From contig NZ_JARVRW010000001.1 in assembly GCF_030209475.1 (NCBI RefSeq), positions 1-64,000 on the forward strand: a DNA stretch of 64,000 nt, in the 5' to 3' direction. This DNA comes from Microbacterium sp. lyk4-40-TSB-66 (GTDB lineage: Bacteria; Actinomycetota; Actinomycetes; Actinomycetales; Microbacteriaceae). A model generated the notes under the pieces. It was not told where the DNA came from and made no database searches. It saw nothing but the letters and a program-made list of their open reading frames with translations. A program made the position numbers and the translations under genes. Positions 32,225 through 41,240 of this stretch are shown piece by piece. Each line of letters begins with the position of its first letter. Positions within the stretch are counted from its first letter, which is position 1.

Positions 32225-34657
32225 ATGACCGACGCCTCCACGCCCCTCATCGTCGACGGCCCGCTGCCGTCGGCGGCCCGACCCGACGCCGACCTCCTCG
32301 AGGGGTTGAACGGCCCTCAGCGCGAGGCCGTGACGTATCGCGGCCAGGCGTTGCTCATCGTCGCGGGCGCCGGTTCCGGAAAGACGAGCGTGCTCACGCG
32401 GCGCATCGCGTCGTTGCTGCGCACGCGCGAGGCGTATCCGAGCCAGATCCTCGCGATCACCTTCACCAACAAGGCGGCGGGCGAGATGCGCGAGCGCGTG
32501 CATCAGCTGATCGGGCAGAAAGCCGACGGCATGTGGATCTCGACGTTCCACTCCGCGTGCGTGCGCATCCTCCGCCGCGAGGCCGAGCAGTTCGGTTTCA
32601 CCAAGGCGTTCACCATCTACGACTCCGGCGACTCTCGAGCGCTCATCAAGCGACTCGTGAAAGAGCACGAGGGCGATTCGTTCGGGCTCACCCCCGCCGG
32701 CACGCAGAGCCGCATCTCGAAGCTCAAGAACGAGCTGGCCGACGCCGAGTCCTACGCACGCTCCGCCAACATGAGCGACCCGGCCGAACGCGTCTTCGTC
32801 GAGATCTTCTCGTCCTACCAGCGCGAGCTGCAGAGGGCCAACGCCTTCGACTTCGACGACCTCATCGCGCAGACGGTCTACCTCTTCCGCGCGTTCCCGC
32901 AGGTCGCCGACGTGTACCGCAAGCGGTTCCGGCACATCCTGGTCGACGAGTACCAGGACACCAACCACGCGCAGTACGCGCTCATCCACGAACTCACGCG
33001 GCCCCCGGGGTCGGATGCCGAGCCGTTCTCCTCCGGCGGCATGATGATCTTCGATGCCGAGCCCGCAGGCGACGATGCGAGCTCCCTCACCGTCGTCGGC
33101 GACTCCGACCAGTCGATCTACGCCTTCCGTGGCGCCGACATCCGCAACATCAGCGAGTTCGAGCGCGACTACCCGGGTGCGAAGGTCGTGCTGCTCGAGC
33201 AGAACTACCGCTCCACGCAGAACATCCTGTCGGCCGCGAACGCGGTCATCTCGAACAACTTCGACCGCAAAGACAAGAAGCTTTGGACCGACGTCGGCGC
33301 GGGCGACCCGATCATCGGCTTCACCGGCTACTCGCAGCACGACGAGGCGCAGTTCGTCGCCGATGAGATCGAGACGCTGCACAAGAAGGGCGTCGACTAC
33401 TCGGGGGTCGCGGTGTTCTACCGCACGAACTCGCAGTCCCGCGCGCTGGAAGAGATCTTCATCCGCTCGGCGGTGCCCTACAAGATCATGGGCGGCACCA
33501 AGTTCTACGAGCGCGCTGAGATCAAAGACGCCCTCGCCTACCTGGTCGCGGTCGCCAATCCGGCCGACGGCATGGCGGTGCGTCGCATCCTGAACCGCCC
33601 GCGTCGGGGCATCGGCGACGTCACCGAGACCGCCATCGCCCGCTACGCCGCCGAGCACGGCATCACCTTCCGAGACGCCCTGGCCAACTCGGCTCAGATC
33701 GGCGTCGGCCCGAAGCTGCAGAAGGCCATCGACCAGCTCGACGCGGTGCTGACCGAGGCGACGGCCGTCATGCTCCCGGCATCCGGAGAGCTCGCCCCCT
33801 CCACCTCGGTCAGTGAGGGACTCACCCTGCTGCTGAACAAGAGCGGCTACTTCGACGCGCTGCGCGCCAGCAAAGACCCACAAGACGAGGCGCGCCTCGA
33901 GAACCTCGACGAACTCGTCGCGGTCACCCGCGAATTCGCCCGGAACAACCCCGAGGGCACCATCATCGACTTCCTCACCGAGGTCACCCTCGTGGCGGAT
34001 GCCGACGACCTCGACGACGCATCGGGCTCGGTGTCGCTCATGACGCTGCACACCGCCAAGGGCCTCGAGTACGACGCCGTGTTCCTCACCGGTGTCGAAG
34101 AAGACCTGCTGCCGCACCGGATCTCGGCGAACGAACCCGGCGGTCCGCAGGAGGAGCGGCGCCTGTTCTACGTCGGCATCACCCGTGCACGAAAGCGCCT
34201 GCACGTATCGCTCGCGATGACCCGCGCCCAGTTCGGCGAAGTGACCGTGGCGATGCCCAGCCGCTTCCTGCAGGAGATCCCCGCCGACCTCATCGACTGG
34301 CGTCAGTCGCCCGGCGACGTCAACGGCCGCGGCGGCTCGCAATCGCGCGCGTTGAACGCCCGGGGGCGTCGTCCCGGTCAGCCCGGAGGCGGCAACCGCT
34401 ACGGAGACGACCTCGTTCCGCTCCCCAAACGCGCGCCGGCCGACCCGAGCAAGTTCCCCAACCGCATCCCCGCGAAAGTTCGTGACAACGGCGACATGGA
34501 GTTGGCGTCCGGAGACCGCATCCGCCACGACGACTTCGGTGAAGGGCGCGTGGATGCCGTGACCGGCGAGGGTGCGAAGCGCGTGGCGCACGTGCGCTTC
34601 GACACGGTCGGGCCGAAGAAGCTGCTGGTCAAGATCGCGCCGATCGCCAAGCTGTAG
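32225..34657 (+). CDS. pcrA: ATP-dependent DNA helicase PcrA/UvrD
   Basis: An 810-residue superfamily 1A helicase, 3'-5' polarity, acting in repair and in clearing replication blocks. Motifs seen: LNGPQREAV (Q motif), AGAGSGKTSVLTRRI (Walker A, residues about 47-61), AITFTNKAAGEM, DEYQDTNHAQY (Walker B), VGDSDQSIYAFRGA, LEQNYRSTQNIL, LMTLHTAKGLEYDAVF and VGITRARKRL. The C-terminus has the RNA polymerase-binding-type Tudor tail GDRIRHDDFGEGRV...FDTVGPKKLLVKIAPI. The length is normal. The gene is followed by a three-unit repeat array. Confidence 0.95.
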   Translation: MTDASTPLIVDGPLPSAARPDADLLEGLNGPQREAVTYRGQALLIVAGAGSGKTSVLTRRIASLLRTREAYPSQILAITFTNKAAGEMRERVHQLIGQKADGMWISTFHSACVRILRREAEQFGFTKAFTIYDSGDSRALIKRLVKEHEGDSFGLTPAGTQSRISKLKNELADAESYARSANMSDPAERVFVEIFSSYQRELQRANAFDFDDLIAQTVYLFRAFPQVADVYRKRFRHILVDEYQDTNHAQYALIHELTRPPGSDAEPFSSGGMMIFDAEPAGDDASSLTVVGDSDQSIYAFRGADIRNISEFERDYPGAKVVLLEQNYRSTQNILSAANAVISNNFDRKDKKLWTDVGAGDPIIGFTGYSQHDEAQFVADEIETLHKKGVDYSGVAVFYRTNSQSRALEEIFIRSAVPYKIMGGTKFYERAEIKDALAYLVAVANPADGMAVRRILNRPRRGIGDVTETAIARYAAEHGITFRDALANSAQIGVGPKLQKAIDQLDAVLTEATAVMLPASGELAPSTSVSEGLTLLLNKSGYFDALRASKDPQDEARLENLDELVAVTREFARNNPEGTIIDFLTEVTLVADADDLDDASGSVSLMTLHTAKGLEYDAVFLTGVEEDLLPHRISANEPGGPQEERRLFYVGITRARKRLHVSLAMTRAQFGEVTVAMPSRFLQEIPADLIDWRQSPGDVNGRGGSQSRALNARGRRPGQPGGGNRYGDDLVPLPKRAPADPSKFPNRIPAKVRDNGDMELASGDRIRHDDFGEGRVDAVTGEGAKRVAHVRFDTVGPKKLLVKIAPIAKL

Positions 34658-34800
34658 CGCGGGTTCGCGGCGCCGGCGTTCGTCGGTGGCAGAGGGCGGC
34701 CACGGTTCGGGTGCGGCGGGCGTCCGCGGTGGGCGAGCGCGGCCGGGTACCTCGCTCGACCGGCGCGGCCCCCGCCGCGCGGCGCCTCGAGACACGTGCC

Positions 34801-35220
34801 GGGCCCGTTTGAGGCGTGTTTTGTTCTTTTGGGGCGGGTGTTGACCGCCCCAATGTGCGAAATGCGCCCCGAACCGCGCCGCGCCGGTGGCCATCCGGCG
34901 CCGAGTGAACGCATGGCCCCGCCGCGTGGCCGCCCCGGGCGCGTGGCGGGGCGCCTGGGCCGGTTTGGGGCGTGTTCTGTTCTTTGGGGCGGGTGTTGAC
35001 CGCCCCAATGTGCGAAATGCGCCCCGAATCGCGCCGCGCCGGTGGTCATCGCGCGCTGGGCGAACGCATATGGCCCCGTCGTGTGGCAGCCCTGGGCGCG
35101 GTGCGGGGCGCCTGGGCCGGTTTGGGGCGTGTTCTGTTCTTTGGGGCGGGTGTTGAACGCCCCAATGTGCGAAACGCGCCCCAAACCGCGCCGCGCCGGT
35201 GGCCATCCGGCGCCGAGCGA
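34801..35220. repeat. 156/157-bp tandem repeat array with hairpins, three copies
   Basis: Copies start near 34813, 34969 and 35126. Each has TTGGGGCGG facing CCGCCCCAA over a 7-base loop, followed by GTGCGAAATGCGCCCC. It fills most of the 689-base gap 34658-35346. No gene is seen there. Confidence 0.85.
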
Positions 35221-35334
35221 ACGCACGGCCCCCGCCCGCGCGCCGGCCCCCGCCGTCTGGGCGCCGGGCGCCCCGCCCCGCGGACCATCCCGCGCCGCGC
35301 CAAGGCACGGCCCGCCGCCGCGCGGGCGCCCGGC

Positions 35335-35340
35335 TAGGCT
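35335..35340 (+). promoter_or_regulatory. leaderless -10 element TAGGCT
   Basis: TAGGCT lies six bases before ATG 35347. Confidence 0.65.
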
Positions 35341-35346
35341 TGCCCA

Positions 35347-36480
35347 ATGGCTCTTTTCTCGCGCCGCAAGAAGTCCGATTCCGACGACGCATCGACCGAC
35401 CGGCCCGACACCGTGATCGAACCGGGTGAGCAGCCCGTCGACCCCGCCGGCCCGAGCGACGCCGCTCCGGCCGCGCAGGCGAACGCTGCCGCCGCCCCCG
35501 CGCAGGCGGAGGCGCCCGCGCAGGCGGAGACGACTCCGACGGTCGGCATCTCGATGTCGTCGTTCCGCGGTGTCGGTGCGGGTCCCGAGACCCCCGCCGA
35601 GGCATCGGCTCCGCCGACCGCCGCGCGTCCCTCGGCGCGCCAGCCCGGCGCGATGGTGGCGCCGGAGGCTCCCGAGACCCTGCCGGGCCTCCGCGACAAC
35701 GTCCTGCTCAGCAACGCCCTCGCCGAGATCGTCGGTCAGGCCGAGCCGGCCCAGTTGCTCAACGTCGCCCGTCAGCTCCTGCAGGGACACGTCTTCCTCC
35801 GCGTGAAGGGCGACGCCCGCGCCCTCATGGCCGAGGGAAAAGACCTGCCCCTCGCGGTGGCGAACAACGGCGACGAGCAGCTCGTGCTCGGCTACAGCGG
35901 CGGCATGGCCCTGCGGGCCAGCGTCGAGGCCGACGGCGACCGCGACACATCGGCGATGGCCCAGCCCGTGCTGACGCTGCTGCGCCACATCATCGACGGC
36001 CCGTACGGCGGCATGGTGCTGAACCCCGCCGCTGCCGATGGGCGCGCGGTGCTGCCGAAGCCGCTGCTCGAGCGCATGATCGCCGAAGTCGACCCGCAGC
36101 TGCGCATCAAAACGGCCCTGTGCGACGCGCGGAGCGAGTCGACGGCATCCACCGTCGTCGAGGCCATCGTGGCCGACGCACCCATGTGGATCGCCGTGAA
36201 CCAGACGGAAGAGGGCGGCCCGATGGGCGTCGCCGAGTCGCGCGCGGCGACGGGCGAGCGCTTCCTCGAGGTGTTCTCGCACCCGCTCGAGCTGCTGGCA
36301 CTCGGCCGCGGCGACCAGCCCCTCCCGATCCGCACGATGCAGCTCGCCAAGGCGCTGTCGCAGGATGCCGGGCTCACCGGCATCCTGATCGACCCGGCCG
36401 GTCCGTGGATCCGCCTCGGACGCGACGAGCTCGGTCCGGTCGTCGCCCTCGCCGCCGAAGACGACGCGCCGATCGCCTGA
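35347..36480 (+). CDS. SseB-family protein
   Basis: A 377-residue protein. Residues 1 to about 110 are a charged, Ala/Pro-rich disordered segment (KSDSDDASTD..., APAQAEAPAQAE). Residues about 118-250 and 255-375 form two SseB-like domains (RVKGDARALMAEGKDLPLAVANNGDEQLVLGYSG; LIDPAGPWIRLGRDELG). SseB-domain proteins occur in actinobacteria with no agreed function; the name comes from a serine-sensitivity phenotype. The start is fixed by the -10 element. Confidence 0.8.
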   Translation: MALFSRRKKSDSDDASTDRPDTVIEPGEQPVDPAGPSDAAPAAQANAAAAPAQAEAPAQAETTPTVGISMSSFRGVGAGPETPAEASAPPTAARPSARQPGAMVAPEAPETLPGLRDNVLLSNALAEIVGQAEPAQLLNVARQLLQGHVFLRVKGDARALMAEGKDLPLAVANNGDEQLVLGYSGGMALRASVEADGDRDTSAMAQPVLTLLRHIIDGPYGGMVLNPAAADGRAVLPKPLLERMIAEVDPQLRIKTALCDARSESTASTVVEAIVADAPMWIAVNQTEEGGPMGVAESRAATGERFLEVFSHPLELLALGRGDQPLPIRTMQLAKALSQDAGLTGILIDPAGPWIRLGRDELGPVVALAAEDDAPIA

Positions 36481-36584
36481 GCGTCGACGACCCGCTGGTC
36501 GCCTTCTGTACGGGGGCGGCCGTCGGCGTGCGGCCAGATGGTCGTGTACGCATGGCCGACGGTGCCGGTACGGGCGTCGGGTCG

Positions 36585-36790
36585 GGCCGAACTCCGGAAA
36601 TTCCGGATGCCGGAGTGCCGAAGCGGGCGCGCCCAGGGCTGCGCACGGATTCGTTCGGGAGTGCGGCCCGGTCCTCGGCCCGCCGCGGGGACCGCGGCAC
36701 GTGCAGACGGATTCCTGTCCGGGGCTGTCGGGTGCGCGCTTGCGGGTTCCGGGCGGGCCGAAATCCGGAGTTTCCGGGTGACGGTGCGCC
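36585..36790. repeat. two AACTCCGG-family elements
   Basis: CCGAACTCCGG (36587-36597) is followed by CCGGAGTG 13 bases on, and a second element CCGAAATCCGGAGTTTCCGG lies near 36759. The 449-base gap 36481-36929 holds no gene that I can see. Confidence 0.65.
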
Positions 36791-36929
36791 TCATCGGGTG
36801 CGCTGGGGGCTGCGCGCGCATCGTTCGGACTTCGGCTCACCTCGACCCGCACAGGGCGTCGATCGGGCTGGCCGAGTCTTGCTCGCCGCCCCCTCACAGG
36901 GCACCGGAGTTCCGCTCGCCGTTAGTCCC

Positions 36930-37556
36930 TCAGACGCCGTACATCTCCCCGACCGGCACGGCGACCGGCAGCACATTGCCCGCGGGAGCCAGCGGACACG
37001 CCCACATCGGGTCGTAGGCGCACGAGGGGTTGTACGCGAAGTTGAAGTCGATGACGAGGCTGTCAGGGGCCTCGCCCCGGCCGAGGTCGGTGCCCTTGAT
37101 GGTGTCGAGCAGGTAGCGCCCACCGCCGTAGGTGCCGCCGGGGCGGCCGGCCGCGGCATCCCGAACCGGAACGAACAGGCCGCCACCGTAGGACGACAGC
37201 CGCCACACGTCCAGCGAGCCGGTGTCGGGCAGTTCCACGCGCCCGATGCGCTCGAAACCGACCTCTCCGTCGGTGCCGGTGGTCGCGACGAACGACGCCT
37301 CGTCGGCGTCGAGCAGAGGGACCTCGAAGCGCCACGCGGCGTCGTACGGAGCCAGGGGGAGTCCGACGAACCCGTCGCGCTGCTCCGGGAGCAGGGGAGT
37401 GGCGGGGTGGTCCGCGAACAGCGCGTCGCGCTCGATGCGCCACAACTCGTGCGCGTCCTCGGGATCGTCGGCTTCGCGCACCGCGTCGTACAGCGCGAAG
37501 ACGCGCAGGCGCCAGTCGGCGATGTCGAGGGCGGAGCGGGCGGCGGCGGTGGTCAT
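36930..37556 (-). CDS. DUF1684 family protein
   Basis: A 208-residue protein of the DUF1684 family. Recognised from the YGGGLFVPVRDAAAGRPGGTYGGGRYLLDTIKG stretch and the terminal DFNFAYNPSCAYDPMWACPLAPAGN, which carries conserved Asn, Tyr and Cys residues. Function unknown; members are often near phosphatases or repair genes. ATG 37556 is fixed by TACGCT six bases upstream. Confidence 0.85.
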   Translation of the reverse strand: MTTAAARSALDIADWRLRVFALYDAVREADDPEDAHELWRIERDALFADHPATPLLPEQRDGFVGLPLAPYDAAWRFEVPLLDADEASFVATTGTDGEVGFERIGRVELPDTGSLDVWRLSSYGGGLFVPVRDAAAGRPGGTYGGGRYLLDTIKGTDLGRGEAPDSLVIDFNFAYNPSCAYDPMWACPLAPAGNVLPVAVPVGEMYGV

Positions 37557-37562
37557 ACGTCG

Positions 37563-37568
37563 AGCGTA
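37563..37568 (-). promoter_or_regulatory. leaderless -10 element TACGCT
   Basis: TACGCT on the minus strand lies six bases from ATG 37556. Confidence 0.65.
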
Positions 37569-37649
37569 GGCGGACGGTGGATGCCGACGGCCCGGGGTGG
37601 ACACCGACGCGCTGCCCCGGTCGACGTGCTCCCGCCCGCGCCCCGCTCG

Positions 37650-37775
37650 CGCGACGCGGCCCCACACTCGCGCGACGCGGCCCCACACTCGCGTGATGCG
37701 GCCCCACGCCCGCCGGACCGCGCCTCCCGCCCGCGTGCCCCCCCCGGACCGCGCGACGCGGCCCCACGCCCGCGT
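37650..37775. repeat. 21-bp tandem repeat
   Basis: The unit with core GACGCGGCCCCACAC repeats at 37653, 37674 and 37695 (last one diverged), with a further copy at 37755. It lies in the 358-base gap between the divergent DUF1684 and LigD-type genes, where I see no gene. Confidence 0.75.
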
Positions 37776-37902
37776 GCAGAGGCACCACACCCGTGGGAAA
37801 GGGCGGAGTTCGTCGCCAGACGGCACGCCCGCGCGACACATCGCGACCCCTCGCCCCGCGACGGCAGCACGCAACGGGCAGACACGGCACCGTGGCCGGC
37901 AC

Positions 37903-37908
37903 TAGCGT
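37903..37908 (+). promoter_or_regulatory. leaderless -10 element TAGCGT
   Basis: TAGCGT lies six bases before ATG 37915. Confidence 0.6.
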
Positions 37909-37914
37909 CGGGAC

Positions 37915-38943
37915 ATGGCATCCCCCCGCATCACGCTGACCGTGCCGGGCCCCGAGGGCGATCGCGAGGTCGGCATCTCGAACCCCGATCGGGTGCTCTG
38001 GCCAGAGGTCGGCATCACCAAGCGCGAACTCGCCGAGTACCTCATCGCCGTCGCCGACCCCTTCATCGCCGCGAACGGACACCGGCCGGTCTCGCTCGAG
38101 CGCTTCCCCGAGGGCGTGGGCGGCGAGGCGTTCTTCTCGAAGAACCCGCCGAAGGGTGCGCCGCCGTTCGTCGAGGCCGTGACCGTGACGTACAACAGCG
38201 GGCGTCGGCATCCGCAGCTCTTCCTCGGCGAGATCGCGTCGGCGGTGTGGGCGGCGCAGATGAACACGATCGTGTTCCACCCGTGGGCCTCGCTCGCGAG
38301 CGACGCCGATCACCCGGTCGAGTTGCGCATCGACCTCGACCCGCAGCCCGGCACGGGCATCGCCGAGGCGGTCGTCGCGGCGCACGAGCTGCGCGCGGTG
38401 CTGCGCGAGGCGGGCCTCGAGGCCTGGATCAAGACCAGCGGCAACCGCGGGCTGCACGTCTTCTGCCCCATCGAGCCCACGCACGAGTTCCTCGACGTGC
38501 GGCACGCCGTCATCGCCGCAGCGCGCGAGCTCGAGCGACGGATGCCGGATGCCGTGACCACCAACTGGTGGAAGGAGGAGCGCGGGGAGCGCATCTTCGT
38601 CGACTTCAATCAGGCGAATCGCGACCGCACGATGGCGGGGGCCTACTCGCCGCGCGCGCTGCCCACCGCGACCGTGTCGACGCCGGTGTCGTGGGATGAA
38701 CTCGACGACCTCGACCCCCTCGCGTTCACCGTGCGGTCGATCCCTGAGCGCCTGGCATCCGTGGGCGATCCGTGGGCCGGCTTCTCCGCGAAACCCGGAC
38801 GCGTCGACACCCTGCTGCAGTGGTGGCAACGCGATCTCGACGACGGTCTCGGCGAGCTTCCCTTCCCGCCCGAGTTCCCGAAGATGCCCGGGGAGCCCCC
38901 GCGCGTGCAGCCGTCGAGGGCGAAGGCCCCGGCATCCGACTGA
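37915..38943 (+). CDS. LigD-type polymerase (PolDom/primase) protein, short form
   Basis: A 342-residue second stand-alone NHEJ-type polymerase domain. Same motif order as the paralogue at 3382-4611: SNPDRVLWPEVGITK, ELRIDLDPQPG, KTSGNRGLHV, FVDFNQANRDRTMAGAYS and STPVSWDEL. It has only about 60 residues after the last motif, so it is close to a minimal PolDom. This one looks like the PolDom found in mycobacterial LigD; the other carries an extra basic domain. A LigC-type ligase lies 4.4 kb away. Confidence 0.92.
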   Translation: MASPRITLTVPGPEGDREVGISNPDRVLWPEVGITKRELAEYLIAVADPFIAANGHRPVSLERFPEGVGGEAFFSKNPPKGAPPFVEAVTVTYNSGRRHPQLFLGEIASAVWAAQMNTIVFHPWASLASDADHPVELRIDLDPQPGTGIAEAVVAAHELRAVLREAGLEAWIKTSGNRGLHVFCPIEPTHEFLDVRHAVIAAARELERRMPDAVTTNWWKEERGERIFVDFNQANRDRTMAGAYSPRALPTATVSTPVSWDELDDLDPLAFTVRSIPERLASVGDPWAGFSAKPGRVDTLLQWWQRDLDDGLGELPFPPEFPKMPGEPPRVQPSRAKAPASD

Positions 38944-38992
38944 GACGGCATCGTCGCATTTTCCAGAAAGGGATGCCAGCGCACACCCGAGT

Positions 38993-39034
38993 GTTCACCC
39001 AACGGTGAGGACGCGGGGTGAACGTTCACCCCCG
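38993..39034. promoter_or_regulatory. Pho box and palindrome before the phosphatase
   Basis: GTTCACCC occurs at 38993 and GTTCACCCCCG at 39024. GGGGTGAACGTTCACCCC (39015-39032) is an exact 18-base palindrome. The GTTCACC unit is the actinobacterial PhoP recognition element. Phosphate control of the gene is inferred. Confidence 0.75.
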
Positions 39035-39134
39035 GGTGTCCTGAGATTCGTTCTCACGAGAGGCCCTTCCGTCAACGTGGAACCCGACCGGCCCCCGGCG
39101 GTCGGTGAATCCCATACGAAACGGAAGCGAACAC

Positions 39135-41012
39135 ATGAACAAGCGAACGACCGGACGCACGCGTCGTCTGATCGTCATGAGCACCGTCGCGGGCGTAGCC
39201 CTCGGTGCCACCCCCAGCGTCGTCGCCTCGGCGGAGACCACGGAGACCCCCGTCCCCCAGAACGTCATCGTCCTCATCTCAGACGGCGGCGGGTACAACC
39301 AGTTCGACGCCGCCCGCCTGTACGACAACGGCACGAGCTACCAGCAGGTGGAGGTCGCGCCGAAGTCCGGTGCGGCCACGAAGGTGCCCGGCACCCCGAG
39401 CGAGGTCTACGACGACTTCCCCGTGCAGCTCGCCCAGTCGCACTACTCGGCGGGCGGTCGCGCCGCGTACACGCCCGAAGAGGCGTGGGGCGACTTCTCG
39501 TGGGTGGCATCCGGTGCCACCGACTCCGCCGCCGCCGGCACCGCCCTCGGCACCGGGGTGAAGACCACGAACGGCACGCTCGGCTTCGCCCCCGACGGTA
39601 CCCGCCTGCTGACCGTCGGTGAGCAGGCCATGGAGGTCGGCAAGAAGGTGGGCCTGGTCACGAGCGTGCCCTTCAACCACGCGACGCCCGCCGGCTTCAT
39701 CGCCCACAACGAGAGCCGCAACGACTACCACGGGCTCGCGACCGAGATGATCGACTCGGGCGTCGACGTGCTCATCGGTGGGGGACACCCCAATTACACG
39801 GATGCCAACACCGCACGGGCGTCGCACTTCGGCGCGGGGTCGTGGATCTCGCAGCCCGACTTCGAACGCGTCACGCAGGGTGAGACGCCGTTCTCGTACG
39901 TCGAGAGCAAGGCCGACTTCGAGCGCGTCGCCGAGGGACAGAACGTGCCCGACAAGCTCTTCGGCCTCGCTCGAGTCGCCGAGACGTTCCAGTACAACCG
40001 TCCCGGCATCGCCAACAACACCGTGCTGCCCGGAACGGACCCGGCGAACGTCGACGTGCCCTCGCTCGCCACGTCGACCCGGGCCGCGCTGAACGTGCTC
40101 GAGAAGGACGACGACGGCTTCTTCCTCATGGTCGAGAGCGGTGCGGTCGACTGGGCCGGTCACGCCAACCAGACCACGCGCATCGTCGAGGAGCAGCTGT
40201 CGTTCAACGACTCCGTCGACGCCGTCACCGACTGGGTCGAGAAGAACTCGAGCTGGGACGAGACCCTCGTCATCGTCACCGCCGACCACGAGACCGGCTA
40301 CCTCGCCGGTCCCGGCGCCGGTGCTGAGAAGGGCTGGACCGCCCTGACGGGTGCCGAGGGTCAGCTTCCGAACGTGTCGTGGCACTCGGGTGGGCACACC
40401 AACGCGCTCGTCCCGCTGTACGCGAAGGGCGCCGGATCCGAGGCGCTCACGGCCCGCGCCACCAACTGGGACTTCGTGCGCGGGGCATACCTCGACAACA
40501 CCGACCTGGGCGAGACGATCTTCGACGTCCTCGGACACGCGGATGCCGAGGGTGACGCGGTCGGCGTCGAGGCGTCGGTGCCGCTGCCCGCACAGGCCGG
40601 TCAGCTGAGCCTCGCGCTCCCCGCCACCGACGGCCCGGTCACCTTCGCCGGTGACGCGGCGGCGCAGCAGGCGGAGCTGCCGGAGGTCGTCGTGAACGAC
40701 TCCCGCAACGAGGCGCAGGCGCAGGGTCGTGGATGGACCCTGTCGGGTTCGGCCTCGGCGTTCGTCGCCGGCAACCGCTGGTTCGGCGCCGAGAACCTCA
40801 GTTGGACCCCCGAGGTCGTGCGCACGGCTGCGGGGGCCGCCGCCGGTGGCACCGCGACGCTGGACAAGCCCGCCACCCTGGCCGACGCCGGTCGCGTCGA
40901 GCGCGTGGGCGAGACCGTCGTCGCCGCCGACCTGGCACTGACCATCCCCGCGACCGCCGAGAGCGGTCGTTACGGCAGCGAGATCACCCTCACGCTCTTC
41001 GCGAAGGACTGA
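39135..41012 (+). CDS. secreted alkaline phosphatase with C-terminal WxL-like domain
   Basis: A 625-residue secreted protein. The signal contains twin Arg (RTRRLIVMSTVAGVALG) and a likely cut after VVASA near residue 33, so Tat export is possible. The catalytic domain has Asp50 in LISDGGGYNQFD, nucleophile Ser131 in GATDSAAAG, and metal ligands in VDWAGHAN, TADHETG and SWHSGGHTN. Residues from about 480 form a separate beta-rich domain with a GWTLSG motif and a terminal YGSEITLTLF, resembling WxL cell-wall-binding domains (second Trp lost). The DUF916-type gene follows. Expression probably depends on phosphate starvation. Confidence 0.85.
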   Translation: MNKRTTGRTRRLIVMSTVAGVALGATPSVVASAETTETPVPQNVIVLISDGGGYNQFDAARLYDNGTSYQQVEVAPKSGAATKVPGTPSEVYDDFPVQLAQSHYSAGGRAAYTPEEAWGDFSWVASGATDSAAAGTALGTGVKTTNGTLGFAPDGTRLLTVGEQAMEVGKKVGLVTSVPFNHATPAGFIAHNESRNDYHGLATEMIDSGVDVLIGGGHPNYTDANTARASHFGAGSWISQPDFERVTQGETPFSYVESKADFERVAEGQNVPDKLFGLARVAETFQYNRPGIANNTVLPGTDPANVDVPSLATSTRAALNVLEKDDDGFFLMVESGAVDWAGHANQTTRIVEEQLSFNDSVDAVTDWVEKNSSWDETLVIVTADHETGYLAGPGAGAEKGWTALTGAEGQLPNVSWHSGGHTNALVPLYAKGAGSEALTARATNWDFVRGAYLDNTDLGETIFDVLGHADAEGDAVGVEASVPLPAQAGQLSLALPATDGPVTFAGDAAAQQAELPEVVVNDSRNEAQAQGRGWTLSGSASAFVAGNRWFGAENLSWTPEVVRTAAGAAAGGTATLDKPATLADAGRVERVGETVVAADLALTIPATAESGRYGSEITLTLFAKD

Positions 41013-41023
41013 TCCCCTCCGGC

Positions 41024-41210
41024 CGGTGCGCTCCCTCGCGGGGCGCACCGGCTCGCCCGTCGGTGCCCTTCCGTGAGGGGCGCGCCGGCTCGCCCGTCGC
41101 TGCGCTTCCTTGCGGGGCGCGCCGGCTGGCACCCGTCGGTGCGCTTCCTTGCGGGGCGCGCCGGCTGGCGCCCGTCGTGTCGGCGCGCTCCCCGAGGGCG
41201 CGTACCGGCT
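41024..41210. repeat. five hairpin units of about 38 bp
   Basis: The unit GGTGCGCTTCC...GGGGCGCGCCGGCT repeats at about 41024, 41061, 41098, 41137 and 41180. Each unit can fold on itself. The array begins just after the phosphatase stop and ends before the next start; it may be a multi-hairpin terminator. Confidence 0.7.
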
Positions 41211-41240
41211 CCTTCCGTTCCCCCCGACTCGAGGATTTCC

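Noticed and set aside
32027..35605. Very long open frame on the minus strand opposite pcrA and the repeat array
   Set aside because: It is a GC-rich antisense shadow of a clear helicase gene, has no start signal and no recognisable domain.
41073..41240. N-terminal extension of the WxL-interacting gene
   Set aside because: It reads the hairpin array, and the signal peptide begins at GTG 41241.
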